This document shows, piece after piece, positions 1-7,300 of a stretch of DNA of 10,625 bases. The first letter of the stretch is position 1; each line of letters starts with the position of its first letter. The notes under the pieces are model-generated. The model was not told the origin of the DNA and ran no database searches. It saw nothing but the letters and a program-made list of their open reading frames with translations. The DNA comes from an uncultured Halomicronema sp. (GTDB taxonomy: Bacteria > Cyanobacteriota > Cyanobacteriia > Phormidesmidales > Phormidesmidaceae), in the NCBI GenBank assembly GCA_937897665.1, contig CALCPB010000230.1, positions 1 to 10,625 on the forward strand. Direction: 5' to 3'. The position numbers were made by a program, and so were the translations under genes.

Positions 1-17
1 AGCTCCAGAAAGAAATC

Positions 18-41
18 TTCAGGGTCGATACACCCTCTGAA
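18..41 (-). terminator. Possible intrinsic terminator of hemJ
   Basis: Just beyond the hemJ stop codon (43-45 on this strand) an inverted repeat can fold. Positions 21-25 (AGGGT) pair with 32-36 (ACCCT) around a six-base loop, and 18-20 pair with 39-41 across a two-base bulge. On the minus strand the stem is followed by a pyrimidine-rich, T-containing run (GATTTCTTTCT). The stem is short and the T run is interrupted, so this is a weak terminator call. Confidence 0.3.
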
Positions 42-42
42 T

Positions 43-651
43 TTATCCTTGGGCGGGCTCAGGGGTTTTGTCTACAGCATCTGTAGCCGGGTCGGATAGC
101 TGCTGCTGGCGCTCTTGATCGAGACGGCGCTTGCGAGCATAAAGCTGAATGGTTGCCGCCATGAAAACGGTCAGCCCGGCCACGAGCCAGGTCGTGGTGT
201 CTGTCGGCAGGTTGTTTTTGAAGATGACCAACATCACGATCACCACCAGCAGTAGCGTGGGGGCTTCGTTCAGGGCGCGCAATTGCTTGCTGTTCCATTT
301 GCATTCGCCGCGCCAGAGCTGTTTCATCAGGCGGCCACAGTAATGGTGATAAAACAGCAGCAGCGCCACAAAACCTAACTTGGCATGCATCCACCCCTGC
401 TTGAGCCAATCAGGATTCGTTACTAGCAGCCCGATCGCCATCGCGACCGTCACCACCATCCCCGGTGTAGTGATGATGCGATACAGCCGTTTTTCCATCA
501 GTTCGTACTGGGCTTTGAGAATGCCAGAGGCGGGTTCGGGCTCGGCTTCTGCTTCCACGTGATAGATGAAGAGGCGCACCAGGTAAAACAACCCGGCGAA
601 CCAAACGACGACGCCGATGATGTGAAACGCTTTGAACCAGTAATAAGCCAT
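43..651 (-). CDS. hemJ: Protoporphyrinogen IX oxidase HemJ
   Basis: HemJ oxidises protoporphyrinogen IX to protoporphyrin IX, the last step shared by heme and chlorophyll synthesis. It is an integral membrane protein and the usual form of this enzyme in cyanobacteria (Slr1790 in Synechocystis). The 202-residue product has the family length and the hallmark N-terminus: residues 5-31 contain WFKAFHIIGVVVWFAGLFYL and then a conserved YH pair. Further family segments are MEKRLYRIITTPGM (52-65) and MHAKLGF (88-94) with following YHH. About four or five hydrophobic helices are visible, and conserved histidines such as H10, H31 and H89 are candidate heme or substrate ligands. The C-terminal tail (about 170-202) is charged and variable. 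The ATG at 651 gives the family's exact start; no clear Shine-Dalgarno precedes it. The gene stands alone on the minus strand, divergent from the Lrp-type regulator. Confidence 0.93.
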   Translation of the reverse strand: MAYYWFKAFHIIGVVVWFAGLFYLVRLFIYHVEAEAEPEPASGILKAQYELMEKRLYRIITTPGMVVTVAMAIGLLVTNPDWLKQGWMHAKLGFVALLLFYHHYCGRLMKQLWRGECKWNSKQLRALNEAPTLLLVVIVMLVIFKNNLPTDTTTWLVAGLTVFMAATIQLYARKRRLDQERQQQLSDPATDAVDKTPEPAQG

Positions 652-974
652 GGAGAGGTGAGAGGGGAATGAGGGCAGGGGACTTCAAGGTTGAAACGGA
701 ACTTTGCGAAGCGTTAAGAACCTGAAATCTATTGTGGGACAGGCGATCGCGTTTTGCTGTCAGATGTCTCTCATCTTAATGTTTTGAGAACATCTGCCTC
801 TCGAATGGCTTCTGTCCTGTTTTTGTGGCGAGTTGAATACAAGGAAATTTGGCCAGCTTGATTTCGTCATGAAGGCAAAGACGAGATTTTGACTTATTAA
901 AAACTGAAAATACCTTGATTTTTCACATTAAAATAGATTCAATAGCTGTTGTTTATACGAAAACAGTGGCTGCG
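652..974. other. Divergent intergenic region hemJ / Lrp-type regulator
   Basis: This 323-base gap separates two divergent genes and must hold both promoters. It contains a HIP1 site (743-750), a long hairpin (761-796) and, from about 880, an AT-rich stretch leading to the regulator. In that stretch TTGACT (889-894) resembles a -35 box and TAAAAT (929-934) a -10 box, but they are 34 bases apart and cannot belong to one promoter. I found no convincing hemJ promoter on the minus strand and no coding sequence. Confidence 0.5.
761..796. promoter_or_regulatory. Bulged 12-bp inverted repeat (hairpin or operator)
   Basis: CAGATGT (761-767) pairs perfectly with ACATCTG (790-796). After a single bulged C at 768, TCTCA (769-773) pairs with TGAGA (785-789), leaving an 11-base loop. 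That makes 12 base pairs with one bulge. No T run follows directly on either strand, so it does not look like a terminator. Its position between two divergent genes suits an operator or a structured leader RNA. The function is inferred only. Confidence 0.45.
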
Positions 975-1442
975 ATGATAGATGCTTTGGATTCGAAGGT
1001 CTTGACTCTCTTGATGCGACAGGCGCGCATGACCTGGGCCGAACTCGCTTCTCAGCTGGGCTTATCGGCCCCGGCTACCGCCGATCGCGTTCGTAAACTC
1101 GAAGAGCGCGGGGTGATTCAGGGCTATCTCACCCAGGTGAATCCCAAAAGTTTGGGCTATGACCTGACTGCTTTCATCGCGGTCACGCTTGATCATCCCC
1201 GCGATCGCGATGCCTTTTTGACTCAGGTGCATACCCTGCCAGAAATTCAGGAATGTCACCACGTTACGGGTGATGACGACTATATGTTGAAGGTGCGCTG
1301 TCAAGGCACTCAAGGCCTTGAGCGGCTGATCACCGATGGCCTTAAGCAGGTGACCGGCGTGGCTAAAACCCGCACAACTATTGCGCTTTCGACGGTTAAA
1401 GAGACCATTGCGCTACCGATTCCGCCTAGCGATCTGGCTTGA
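975..1442 (+). CDS. Lrp/AsnC family transcriptional regulator
   Basis: Proteins of this family bind DNA through an N-terminal helix-turn-helix and sense amino acids through a C-terminal RAM domain, usually as dimers or octamers. Counting from the ATG at 975, the 155-residue product matches the family length. Residues 1-13 (MIDALDSKVLTLL) are the typical lead helix. Residues 20-51 form the helix-turn-helix (AELASQLGLS, then RVRKLEERGVIQGY). The RAM domain runs from about 64 to 140, with the family motif VTGDDDYMLKV at 97-107. An in-frame TTG at 915 would add 20 residues unlike the family, so I prefer 975; neither start has a clear Shine-Dalgarno. The LysE-type exporter lies 146 bases downstream on the same strand. 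Lrp-type regulators commonly control neighbouring amino acid exporters, so that gene is the likely target, together with autoregulation. Confidence 0.88.
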   Translation: MIDALDSKVLTLLMRQARMTWAELASQLGLSAPATADRVRKLEERGVIQGYLTQVNPKSLGYDLTAFIAVTLDHPRDRDAFLTQVHTLPEIQECHHVTGDDDYMLKVRCQGTQGLERLITDGLKQVTGVAKTRTTIALSTVKETIALPIPPSDLA

Positions 1443-1588
1443 GCCGATCACTAAAGAGTGCGGAGCCAGTTGTGGAGCCGCGCCAGGTGGTCACAGCGGC
1501 TAACGATTTGGCCGCCATGCCTAGCCTGCGGTCGGTTTCGCCGCTCTGCTCTTGGGTTATCGATTACTTCACTTTCTATTGAATTCCT

Positions 1589-2278
1589 ATGTTTTCTACC
1601 TTTTTTACCGGGCTCACGCTGGGGCTGGCGATCGCGGCTCCCGTTGGGCCGATTGGCATTCTGTGCATTCGGCGCACCCTGGCAATGGGGCGCTGGGTTG
1701 GGTTGGTTTCCGGCTTAGGGGCAGCGACGGCGGATGGGGTGTATGGCTGCATCGCCGGGTTTGGGCTGACGGCGGTAGCCGACTTTTTGACTGAGCAGGT
1801 GGTGGGGCTGCGAGTTTTTGGAGGCCTCTTTCTTTGCTATTTGGGTGTGAAGACGCTGTTGGCAAAACCGGCCGAGCCAGCCGCCGCGTCTAGCGAAAAT
1901 AGTCAAGCCGGTGCCTTATCTGAAGTGGAAATCGCTGCAACTGGGCCGCGATCGCTGCTCACGGCCTACGGTTCCACCCTACTGCTGACGCTGACCAATC
2001 CGGCAACGATCTTTTCGTTTGCGGCGATTTTTGCCGGGCTGGGCATTGTCGAATCAGCGTCAGACTATGGCACATCCGGTATTTTGGTGCTCGGTGTGTT
2101 CTGCGGCTCGGCGCTGTGGTGGCTGTTGCTCAGCGGCACAGTTAGCCTGTTGCGCACCCGCCTGACTACGTCCCACATGCGGTGGCTCAATCGTCTGTCT
2201 GGCATCATTCTGCTGGTATTTGGCATCGTTGCGTTGACCGTTTGGCCAAGCAACGGATCGTTGACGGGGATGCCCTAA
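1589..2278 (+). CDS. LysE/RhtB family amino acid exporter
   Basis: This is an inner-membrane transporter of the LysE/RhtB family, whose characterised members export amino acids such as lysine, threonine or homoserine. The 229-residue protein begins with a hydrophobic helix carrying the family signature APVGPIG (17-23), followed by CIRRTLA. A second helix contains GLGAATADGVYG (about 42-53). A variable hydrophilic loop of about 30 residues (roughly 93-123) separates the N-terminal helices from the C-terminal group, which opens with LTNPATIFSFAAIFAG. About six hydrophobic segments are visible. The substrate cannot be read from sequence. The Lrp/AsnC-type regulator directly upstream supports amino acid export. 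The TAA stop (2276-2278) overlaps the stop of the convergent paiB-type gene. The start rests on family N-terminal similarity; no strong ribosome binding site is seen. Confidence 0.88.
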   Translation: MFSTFFTGLTLGLAIAAPVGPIGILCIRRTLAMGRWVGLVSGLGAATADGVYGCIAGFGLTAVADFLTEQVVGLRVFGGLFLCYLGVKTLLAKPAEPAAASSENSQAGALSEVEIAATGPRSLLTAYGSTLLLTLTNPATIFSFAAIFAGLGIVESASDYGTSGILVLGVFCGSALWWLLLSGTVSLLRTRLTTSHMRWLNRLSGIILLVFGIVALTVWPSNGSLTGMP

Positions 2279-2904
2279 TCGGGAGATGCCAGATTATGCT
2301 GCATCTCGATGCCGATGGTGTGAATCGTGGGGTCAGCGTGCTGTGCCAGGGCCGCCGCGACGTTCTGCTGTTCAGTCTGGCTGCGATTTTGGCTGAGCTT
2401 ATATTTACCTTCTAAGCGGGTGATGGGCATCTCAAAGCCCACAATACCCTGCATCATCCCCGTGCGAAATTTGCTAGAGAGACTCTGCCAGTGCGCGTCG
2501 TAGCTAGCCTCATAGACGCCAATCATTTCGTCAATCATCTGCGCCATCGCCTCCGGTGCGGCATTGAGGGTCAGGGTTTCAGGCTTGCCGTAAGCATGAA
2601 CGGCAATGTAGTTCCAGGTGGGCACGCTTTCCGGTTTTTCATACAGCGATGGCGAATCATAGGCTTGGGGGGCGGTAAAGATGGCGAGCGACTCGGCGGT
2701 GCCAAAGGCCTGCCACTGGGGATTTTCTTTAGCAAGATGGCCCACTAACTTGAGGCCCTCGGGCGTCTTGCGTACGACTAGTGGGACATGGGTGGCGCAA
2801 GGCACGCCACCCGCGATCGACACCAACGTGGCAAAGCTGTTGGCCTGCATAAAGGCCGTCAGTTTATCAATATCGTCTTGTTGAAAGGCGGTAGGGCGAT
2901 ACAT
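2275..2904 (-). CDS. FMN-binding protein of the PaiB family
   Basis: This 209-residue protein belongs to the PaiB group (pyridoxamine 5'-phosphate oxidase-like split barrel, FMN-binding negative transcriptional regulator), named for Bacillus subtilis PaiB, which affects protease synthesis and sporulation. The family pattern is clear. It starts MYRPTAFQQDD, then shows ATLVS (26-30), ATHVPLVV (37-44), GHLAKENPQW (55-64), and the stretch with QAYDSPSLYEKPESVPTWNY and the following AVHAYGKPE. The C-terminal part has GFEMPITRLEGKYKLSQNRS, also conserved. No helix-turn-helix is visible, so the regulator label may be historical; flavin or heme binding and an oxidoreductase role are alternatives. It stands alone, convergent with the exporter gene (4-base stop overlap) and divergent from dusA across 99 bases. 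Its role in cyanobacteria is not established. Confidence 0.87.
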   Translation of the reverse strand: MYRPTAFQQDDIDKLTAFMQANSFATLVSIAGGVPCATHVPLVVRKTPEGLKLVGHLAKENPQWQAFGTAESLAIFTAPQAYDSPSLYEKPESVPTWNYIAVHAYGKPETLTLNAAPEAMAQMIDEMIGVYEASYDAHWQSLSSKFRTGMMQGIVGFEMPITRLEGKYKLSQNRSQTEQQNVAAALAQHADPTIHTIGIEMQHNLASPD

Positions 2905-3003
2905 GGCATTGGGATGACAAAGGATATCGGGTTGATTAGACCGCCCGTCTAAAATAGCTCACCCTTTTTAAGCTAAGTTGAAAGACCTGCCACGCCTAGT
3001 GCC

Positions 3004-3867
3004 ATGACCGTCTCCGCTATCCAGTCGTCCACTGCTGCCACCGCTCCAGCTGTCGGCTATCCCCTCAGCATCGCGCCCATGATGGATCGCACCGATCGCC
3101 ACTATCGCTATTTCATGCGGCAGATCACGCGGCGGACATTGCTGTATACAGAGATGGTGACGGCCCAGGCGATTATGCACGGCGATCGCGAGCGGCGGCT
3201 GGGCTTTTCCCCGGCAGAAAAACCGCTGGTGTTGCAGGTGGGCGGCGATGATCCGGCCCTGCTGGCGGCCTGTGCCCGCGCGGCAGCCGACTACGGCTAT
3301 GACGAAATCAACTTGAATGTCGGCTGCCCCAGCGATCGCGTGCAGAGCGGCAACTTTGGCGCTTGCCTGATGGCTCAGCCGAACCTCGTCGCTGACTGCG
3401 TGGCGGCTATGATTGCGGCGACGCCCCTGCCCGTCAGCGTCAAACATCGCATCGGTATTGACGACCACGACAGCTATGACGCCATGGCCCATTTTGTCGA
3501 AACGGTGGCCGCTACCGGCTGTCGGCGGTTTAGCGTGCATGCTCGCAAAGCCTGGCTGCAGGGCCTCAGCCCCAAAGAAAATCGCGATGTGCCGCCGCTA
3601 CGCTATGACGATGTTTATCGCCTCAAGCAAGATTTACCGCAGTTGTGGGTCGAGATTAACGGCGGCATCAATACCCTGCCACAGATCCAGACGCACCTTA
3701 ATCATGTCGATGCGGTCATGGTGGGCCGTGCCGCCTATGAGACGCCCTATCTGTTTGCCGAGGTCGATCACACCATCTTTGGTGAGCCTGGAACGGCGAA
3801 AACGCGATCGCAAATCGTCCACGCCATGCTGCCTTACGTTGACCAGTGGACAGGGCAAGGACTCTAA
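3004..3867 (+). CDS. dusA: tRNA-dihydrouridine synthase A, cut by an internal stop
   Basis: DusA is an FMN enzyme that reduces uridines 20/20a in the tRNA D-loop to dihydrouridine with NADPH. The reading frame gives 287 residues, whereas the family has about 330-350. The TIM-barrel part is complete: SIAPMMDRTDRHYRYF, LLYTEMVTAQAI, LQVGGDDP, the active-site motif NLNVGCPSDRV with catalytic Cys108, GACLM, then VKHRIGIDDHDSY, HARKAWLQGLSPKENR, EINGGI and VMVGRAAYE. It then stops at TAA 3865-3867, in front of the helical C-terminal domain that helps bind tRNA. The missing part follows in the same frame (see 3868-4059). The ATG at 3004 is the start: the next Met codons would remove the conserved SIAPMMD. 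The gene is monocistronic as far as can be seen. Whether the product is active, made by readthrough, or reflects a sequencing error is open. Confidence 0.9.
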   Translation: MTVSAIQSSTAATAPAVGYPLSIAPMMDRTDRHYRYFMRQITRRTLLYTEMVTAQAIMHGDRERRLGFSPAEKPLVLQVGGDDPALLAACARAAADYGYDEINLNVGCPSDRVQSGNFGACLMAQPNLVADCVAAMIAATPLPVSVKHRIGIDDHDSYDAMAHFVETVAATGCRRFSVHARKAWLQGLSPKENRDVPPLRYDDVYRLKQDLPQLWVEINGGINTLPQIQTHLNHVDAVMVGRAAYETPYLFAEVDHTIFGEPGTAKTRSQIVHAMLPYVDQWTGQGL

Positions 3868-4059
3868 CTCAACAGTATTACGCGTCACTTGCTGATGCTC
3901 TATCACGGTCAACCCGGTAGCCGCATCTGGAAGCGCGTGATTACTGAAAACGCTTGCCGCGCTGGGGCCGGTAGCGAAGTGTTGCAAGCGGCTCTGGCGG
4001 CGGTGGAGCAAGTGGATACCAGTGTGCGGCTAAGTAATCCGCTGGCGAGCCGTCATTAG
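3868..4059 (+). pseudogene. dusA: C-terminal part of dusA, severed by in-frame TAA
   Basis: Reading on in the dusA frame from 3868 gives 63 further codons to TAG at 4057-4059. They start LNSITRHLLMLYHGQPGSR and continue through IWKR, ITENACRAGAGSEVLQAAL to NPLASRH. This is the conserved DusA C-terminus; E. coli DusA has ITRHMLGLFQGIPGARQWRR and SENAHKAGA here. With this segment the protein would have 351 codon positions including the stop at 288, the normal family length. There is no frameshift and no second lesion, and the sequence remains well conserved, so the break is recent, an error in the read, or tolerated. The segment has no obvious start site of its own. One base change at codon 288 would restore a full gene. 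Confidence 0.85.
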
Positions 4060-4129
4060 CGGCGGGGGACAGACGAGCGCCCGCTGATGTTCATAAGCCA
4101 ATTCGTGTAACAAACTTTACTGGCGAATG

Positions 4130-4159
4130 TTGTCAAACAGCGCAAGCTGCAGAAATAAT
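4130..4159 (+). promoter_or_regulatory. Candidate sigma-70 type promoter of the kinase gene
   Basis: TTGTCA (4130-4135) differs from the -35 consensus at one base, and AATAAT (4154-4159) differs from the -10 consensus at one base. The spacer is 18 bases. Transcription would start near 4166, leaving a leader of about 200 bases before the kinase ATG. This is a match by eye only. Confidence 0.35.
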
Positions 4160-4269
4160 ATTTTTTGCTGCTTCCAGAGTAGCGGCGGAGATGGGTCGCT
4201 GGGCGCGCGCCAGGTTGCCAGAACCTAATTGATGAGTTGCTCCGGTCTAATGCGCTGTGCCGACTCAAC

Positions 4270-4290
4270 TTTCCTCTCAGGATGAGGAAA
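4270..4290 (+). promoter_or_regulatory. Seven-pair hairpin in the kinase leader
   Basis: TTTCCTC (4270-4276) pairs perfectly with GAGGAAA (4284-4290) around a seven-base loop. The loop itself holds AGGA (4279-4282), which could compete for the same TCCT. The 3' arm carries purine-rich, Shine-Dalgarno-like sequence next to the ATG at 4282 of a short upstream reading frame. A regulatory role is possible but unproven. Confidence 0.3.
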
Positions 4291-4368
4291 CCAGTCTTGC
4301 TAATGGAAATATCACGGCAACTTAGGGCAATCTAGTCACAACTTATGGAGTCGGTCTTCTGATTCGAC

Positions 4369-7300
4369 ATGAACACCCGCGATCGCACCTTTCCCCTCTT
4401 ACCGGGTTATACCGTTGTTGAACAGCTCTCGCAGGGAGCCCGCACCGAAGTCTATCGAGCGCTGCAACGTGATCAGCAGTCGGTTGTCATCAAGGTGCTG
4501 CATCCCGAGCCAGCCGACATCAAGGAGTTGGTGCAATTTCGCCATCAGTACGCCCTGGCGCGTTGTCTCCAGCACCCTCATATCGTGCATCCTCTGGCGC
4601 TAGAGCGCCATGGTGCTAGCTACGTGCTGGTCATGCCCGATGAGGGATTGGTAGCGTTAAATACCTATCGCGCGCAACATCCCTGGGGCGTTGCTGAGGT
4701 GCTGAATATTGCGCTGCAGCTGACAGATGCTCTGCACTATCTGATTCAGCAGCGGGTCATTCATAAAGATATTAAACCGAGCAATATTCTGATTCATCCC
4801 GAGAGCGGGCAAGTTCAGCTGATTGACTTTAGCATTGCCAGCCTACTGCCGCGAGAACACCAACAGCTGGCCAGTCCCACCGTGTTGGAAGGCACGCTGG
4901 CCTACCTTTCACCAGAGCAGACAGGGCGCATGAATCGGGGCATTGACTATCGCACCGATTTCTATGCGCTGGGGGCTACGCTGTTTGAGCTGTTGACCGG
5001 TGAGCCCCCCTTTGACCGACAAGATCCGATGGAGCTGGTGCATTGTCATCTCGCTCGCCCAGTGACCTTTCCGGCGGCGAGCCGGACCACCGTTCCGGCA
5101 GCCGTGCAGGCGATCGTCCTGAAGCTGATGGCCAAAAATGCCGAAGATCGCTACCAGAGTGCCCTCGGACTCCAGCATGATTTGCAACTCTGTCAGCAGC
5201 AGATGCAAGCCACGGGAGACGTCGCCGCCTTTGAGCTGGCTCAGCAGGATATCGGCGATCGCTTTCTGATTCCCGAAAAGCTCTACGGTCGCGAGCCGGA
5301 AGTTAACCGGCTTTTGGCAGCCTTTGAGCGTGTTATTCAGGCTCGGGCTGAACTGATGCTAGTGACGGGATTTTCGGGGGTGGGCAAAACTGCCATCATC
5401 AACGAAGTTCACAAGCCGATGACGCGTCAAAAGGGCTACTTTATCCAGGGCAAGTTTGACCAGTTCAATCGCAACGTGCCGTTTTCGGCTTTTGTGCAAG
5501 CCTTTCGCAATTTGCTAGGGCAACTGCTGGGTGAATCGGATACGGCCTTACAGGCTTGGCGCGCAAAAATTTTAGAGGCTGTGGGCGATCGCGGCCAGGT
5601 CATTGTGGAGGTGATTCCCGAATTGGCCGCCATCATTGGCCCGCAACCGCCGGTGCCAGAGCTGTCAGGCAGTGCCGCTCAAAATCGTTTCAACGCACTC
5701 TTTGGGCAGTTTGTGCAAGTCTTCACCACAAAAGCGCATCCGCTGGTGATCTTTCTCGACGATTTGCAGTGGGCTGATGCCGCCTCGTTGACCCTGCTAA
5801 AGCTGCTCATGGCCGAGTTAGACACCGGCTATCTACTTGTGTTGGGTGCCTATCGCGATAACGAGGTCTTTCCGGCGCACCCGTTGATGTTAGCCCTCGA
5901 CGACATCAACGGTCGTGGCGGTGTCATCCATCGGCTGACGCTGATGCCCCTAGATCAGGCTGATATCACCCACTTGGTGGCGGATACGCTGCTGTGCTCC
6001 GCTGAGATGGCGGCACCGCTCGCGCAACTGGTCTACCAAAAAACGCAGGGCAATCCGTTTTTTACCACTCGATTTTTGCAGGGCTTGTACGAAGAAGGCC
6101 GCCTGGTCTTTGATAGCGAGGTTGGTCATTGGCAGTGTGACTTAGCGCCAGTGCGGCAGTTGGCCTTAACGGACAACGTTGTGGAGTTCATGGTGGGCCG
6201 GTTACAAAAGCTGCCCCCCCCGACGCAAGCGGTGCTGATGCTCGCCGCCTGCGTAGGCAACCGCTTTGACCTGCAGACAATCGCGATCGTCCGCAGTTGT
6301 GACCCCGAAGAGATCGCGACGACCCTGTGGCCCGCGCTGCAAGATAACCTGATCATTCCCGAAAGCGAGACCTACAAGTTTTTTCAGCAGGGTGAACCGG
6401 GCGAGACCCGTCACGACAATGTGACCGTCAACTATCGCTTTGCCCACGATCGCATTCAACAGGCTGCTAATAACCTGATTCCCGCCGAGCAGCAGCAGGC
6501 CATTCACCTGCAGATCGGTCGCATGTTATTGGCGGATCCGCCCGATCAGCAAGCCAACCTGTTTGAAGTGGTCAATCATTGGAACCTGGGTTGCGCGCTG
6601 CTGCGGCCCGACGAGCAGCCGCAGCTGGCTCATTTGAATTGGTTGGCCGGACGTAAGGCCAGGGCGACAGCGGCCTATGAATCAGCCCTGGAATATTTTC
6701 AGATGGGGTTGTCGCTCCTCGCTAGCGATGCTTGGCAAACGAACTACAAACTCGCCCTGGATCTGCATGCCGGGGCAGTCAAAACGGCTTTTGTCTGCGG
6801 TGATTACGCGCAGATGGCTGCTTGGTCAGCGATCGCGCTGCGCCAGAGCCGCACGGTGTTAGATCAGGTCAAGTTTTACGACGTGCAGATTCAAGCGCAG
6901 ATGGCCCAGGGCATGCCCGCCGTGGCGATTGACATTGCGCTGACGGCATTAACCCTGCTGGGCATCCCGTTGCCAGAAGCCCCGACGCCCACTGACCTGC
7001 AAACCGAGTTGAGCAATACCAAAGCGCTTTGGGCTGAGCGAGCGGTGGCTGATCTCATCCATTTGCCGCTCATGACCGAGCGCGAAAAAGTGGCGGCAAT
7101 GATTCTGTTATCGAGCATCTTTGCGCCGTCTTTTATTGCGAAGCCAGAGATTCTACCGTTCATTGCCTGGCAACAAATTCAGCTCTCTATTCAGTTTGGC
7201 AACTGTGCCCAGTCAGCCTTTGGCTACGCTAACTATTCGGCCATTCTCAACAGCGTCTCCCAGGATTTAGGGGCGTCCTATGAGTTCGGGCAGCTGGCGA

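Larger units (their letters stand above)
4060..4368 (+). other. 309-base leader region of the hybrid kinase gene
   Basis: No real gene is visible here. The region holds a candidate sigma-70 promoter (4130-4159), a small hairpin at 4212-4226 (AGGTT/AACCT), a seven-pair hairpin at 4270-4290, and a possible 17-codon upstream reading frame starting at ATG 4282 and ending at TAG 4333-4335. Just after dusA, GCGGG (4062-4066) can pair with CCCGC (4080-4084), but no T run follows, so it is not a convincing terminator. There is no Shine-Dalgarno next to the kinase ATG, and an in-frame TGA at 4360 rules out a longer kinase start. Confidence 0.5.

Noticed and set aside
1443..1588. Terminator or attenuator between the regulator and the exporter
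   Set aside because: GCGGC (1496-1500) can pair with GCCGC (1511-1515), but the stem is short and no T run follows; it could be chance in GC-rich DNA.
1458..1794. Open frames overlapping the start of the exporter gene
   Set aside because: Their products are rich in Arg and Trp with no family pattern, while the third frame from 1589 has clear LysE/RhtB motifs.
2905..3003. Promoter for dusA or paiB using TAAAAT at 2950-2955
   Set aside because: A -10-like hexamer is present, but the only -35-like sequence (TTGATT, 2932-2937) is 12 bases away, too close to be used with it.
2968..3540. 190-codon open frame on the minus strand
   Set aside because: It lies antisense to the clearly conserved dusA barrel, has no recognisable motifs and is low-complexity in composition; a shadow of the high-GC plus-strand gene.
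4056..4268. 70-codon minus-strand frame in the kinase leader
   Set aside because: No motif, no ribosome binding site and no family resemblance; it is probably chance.
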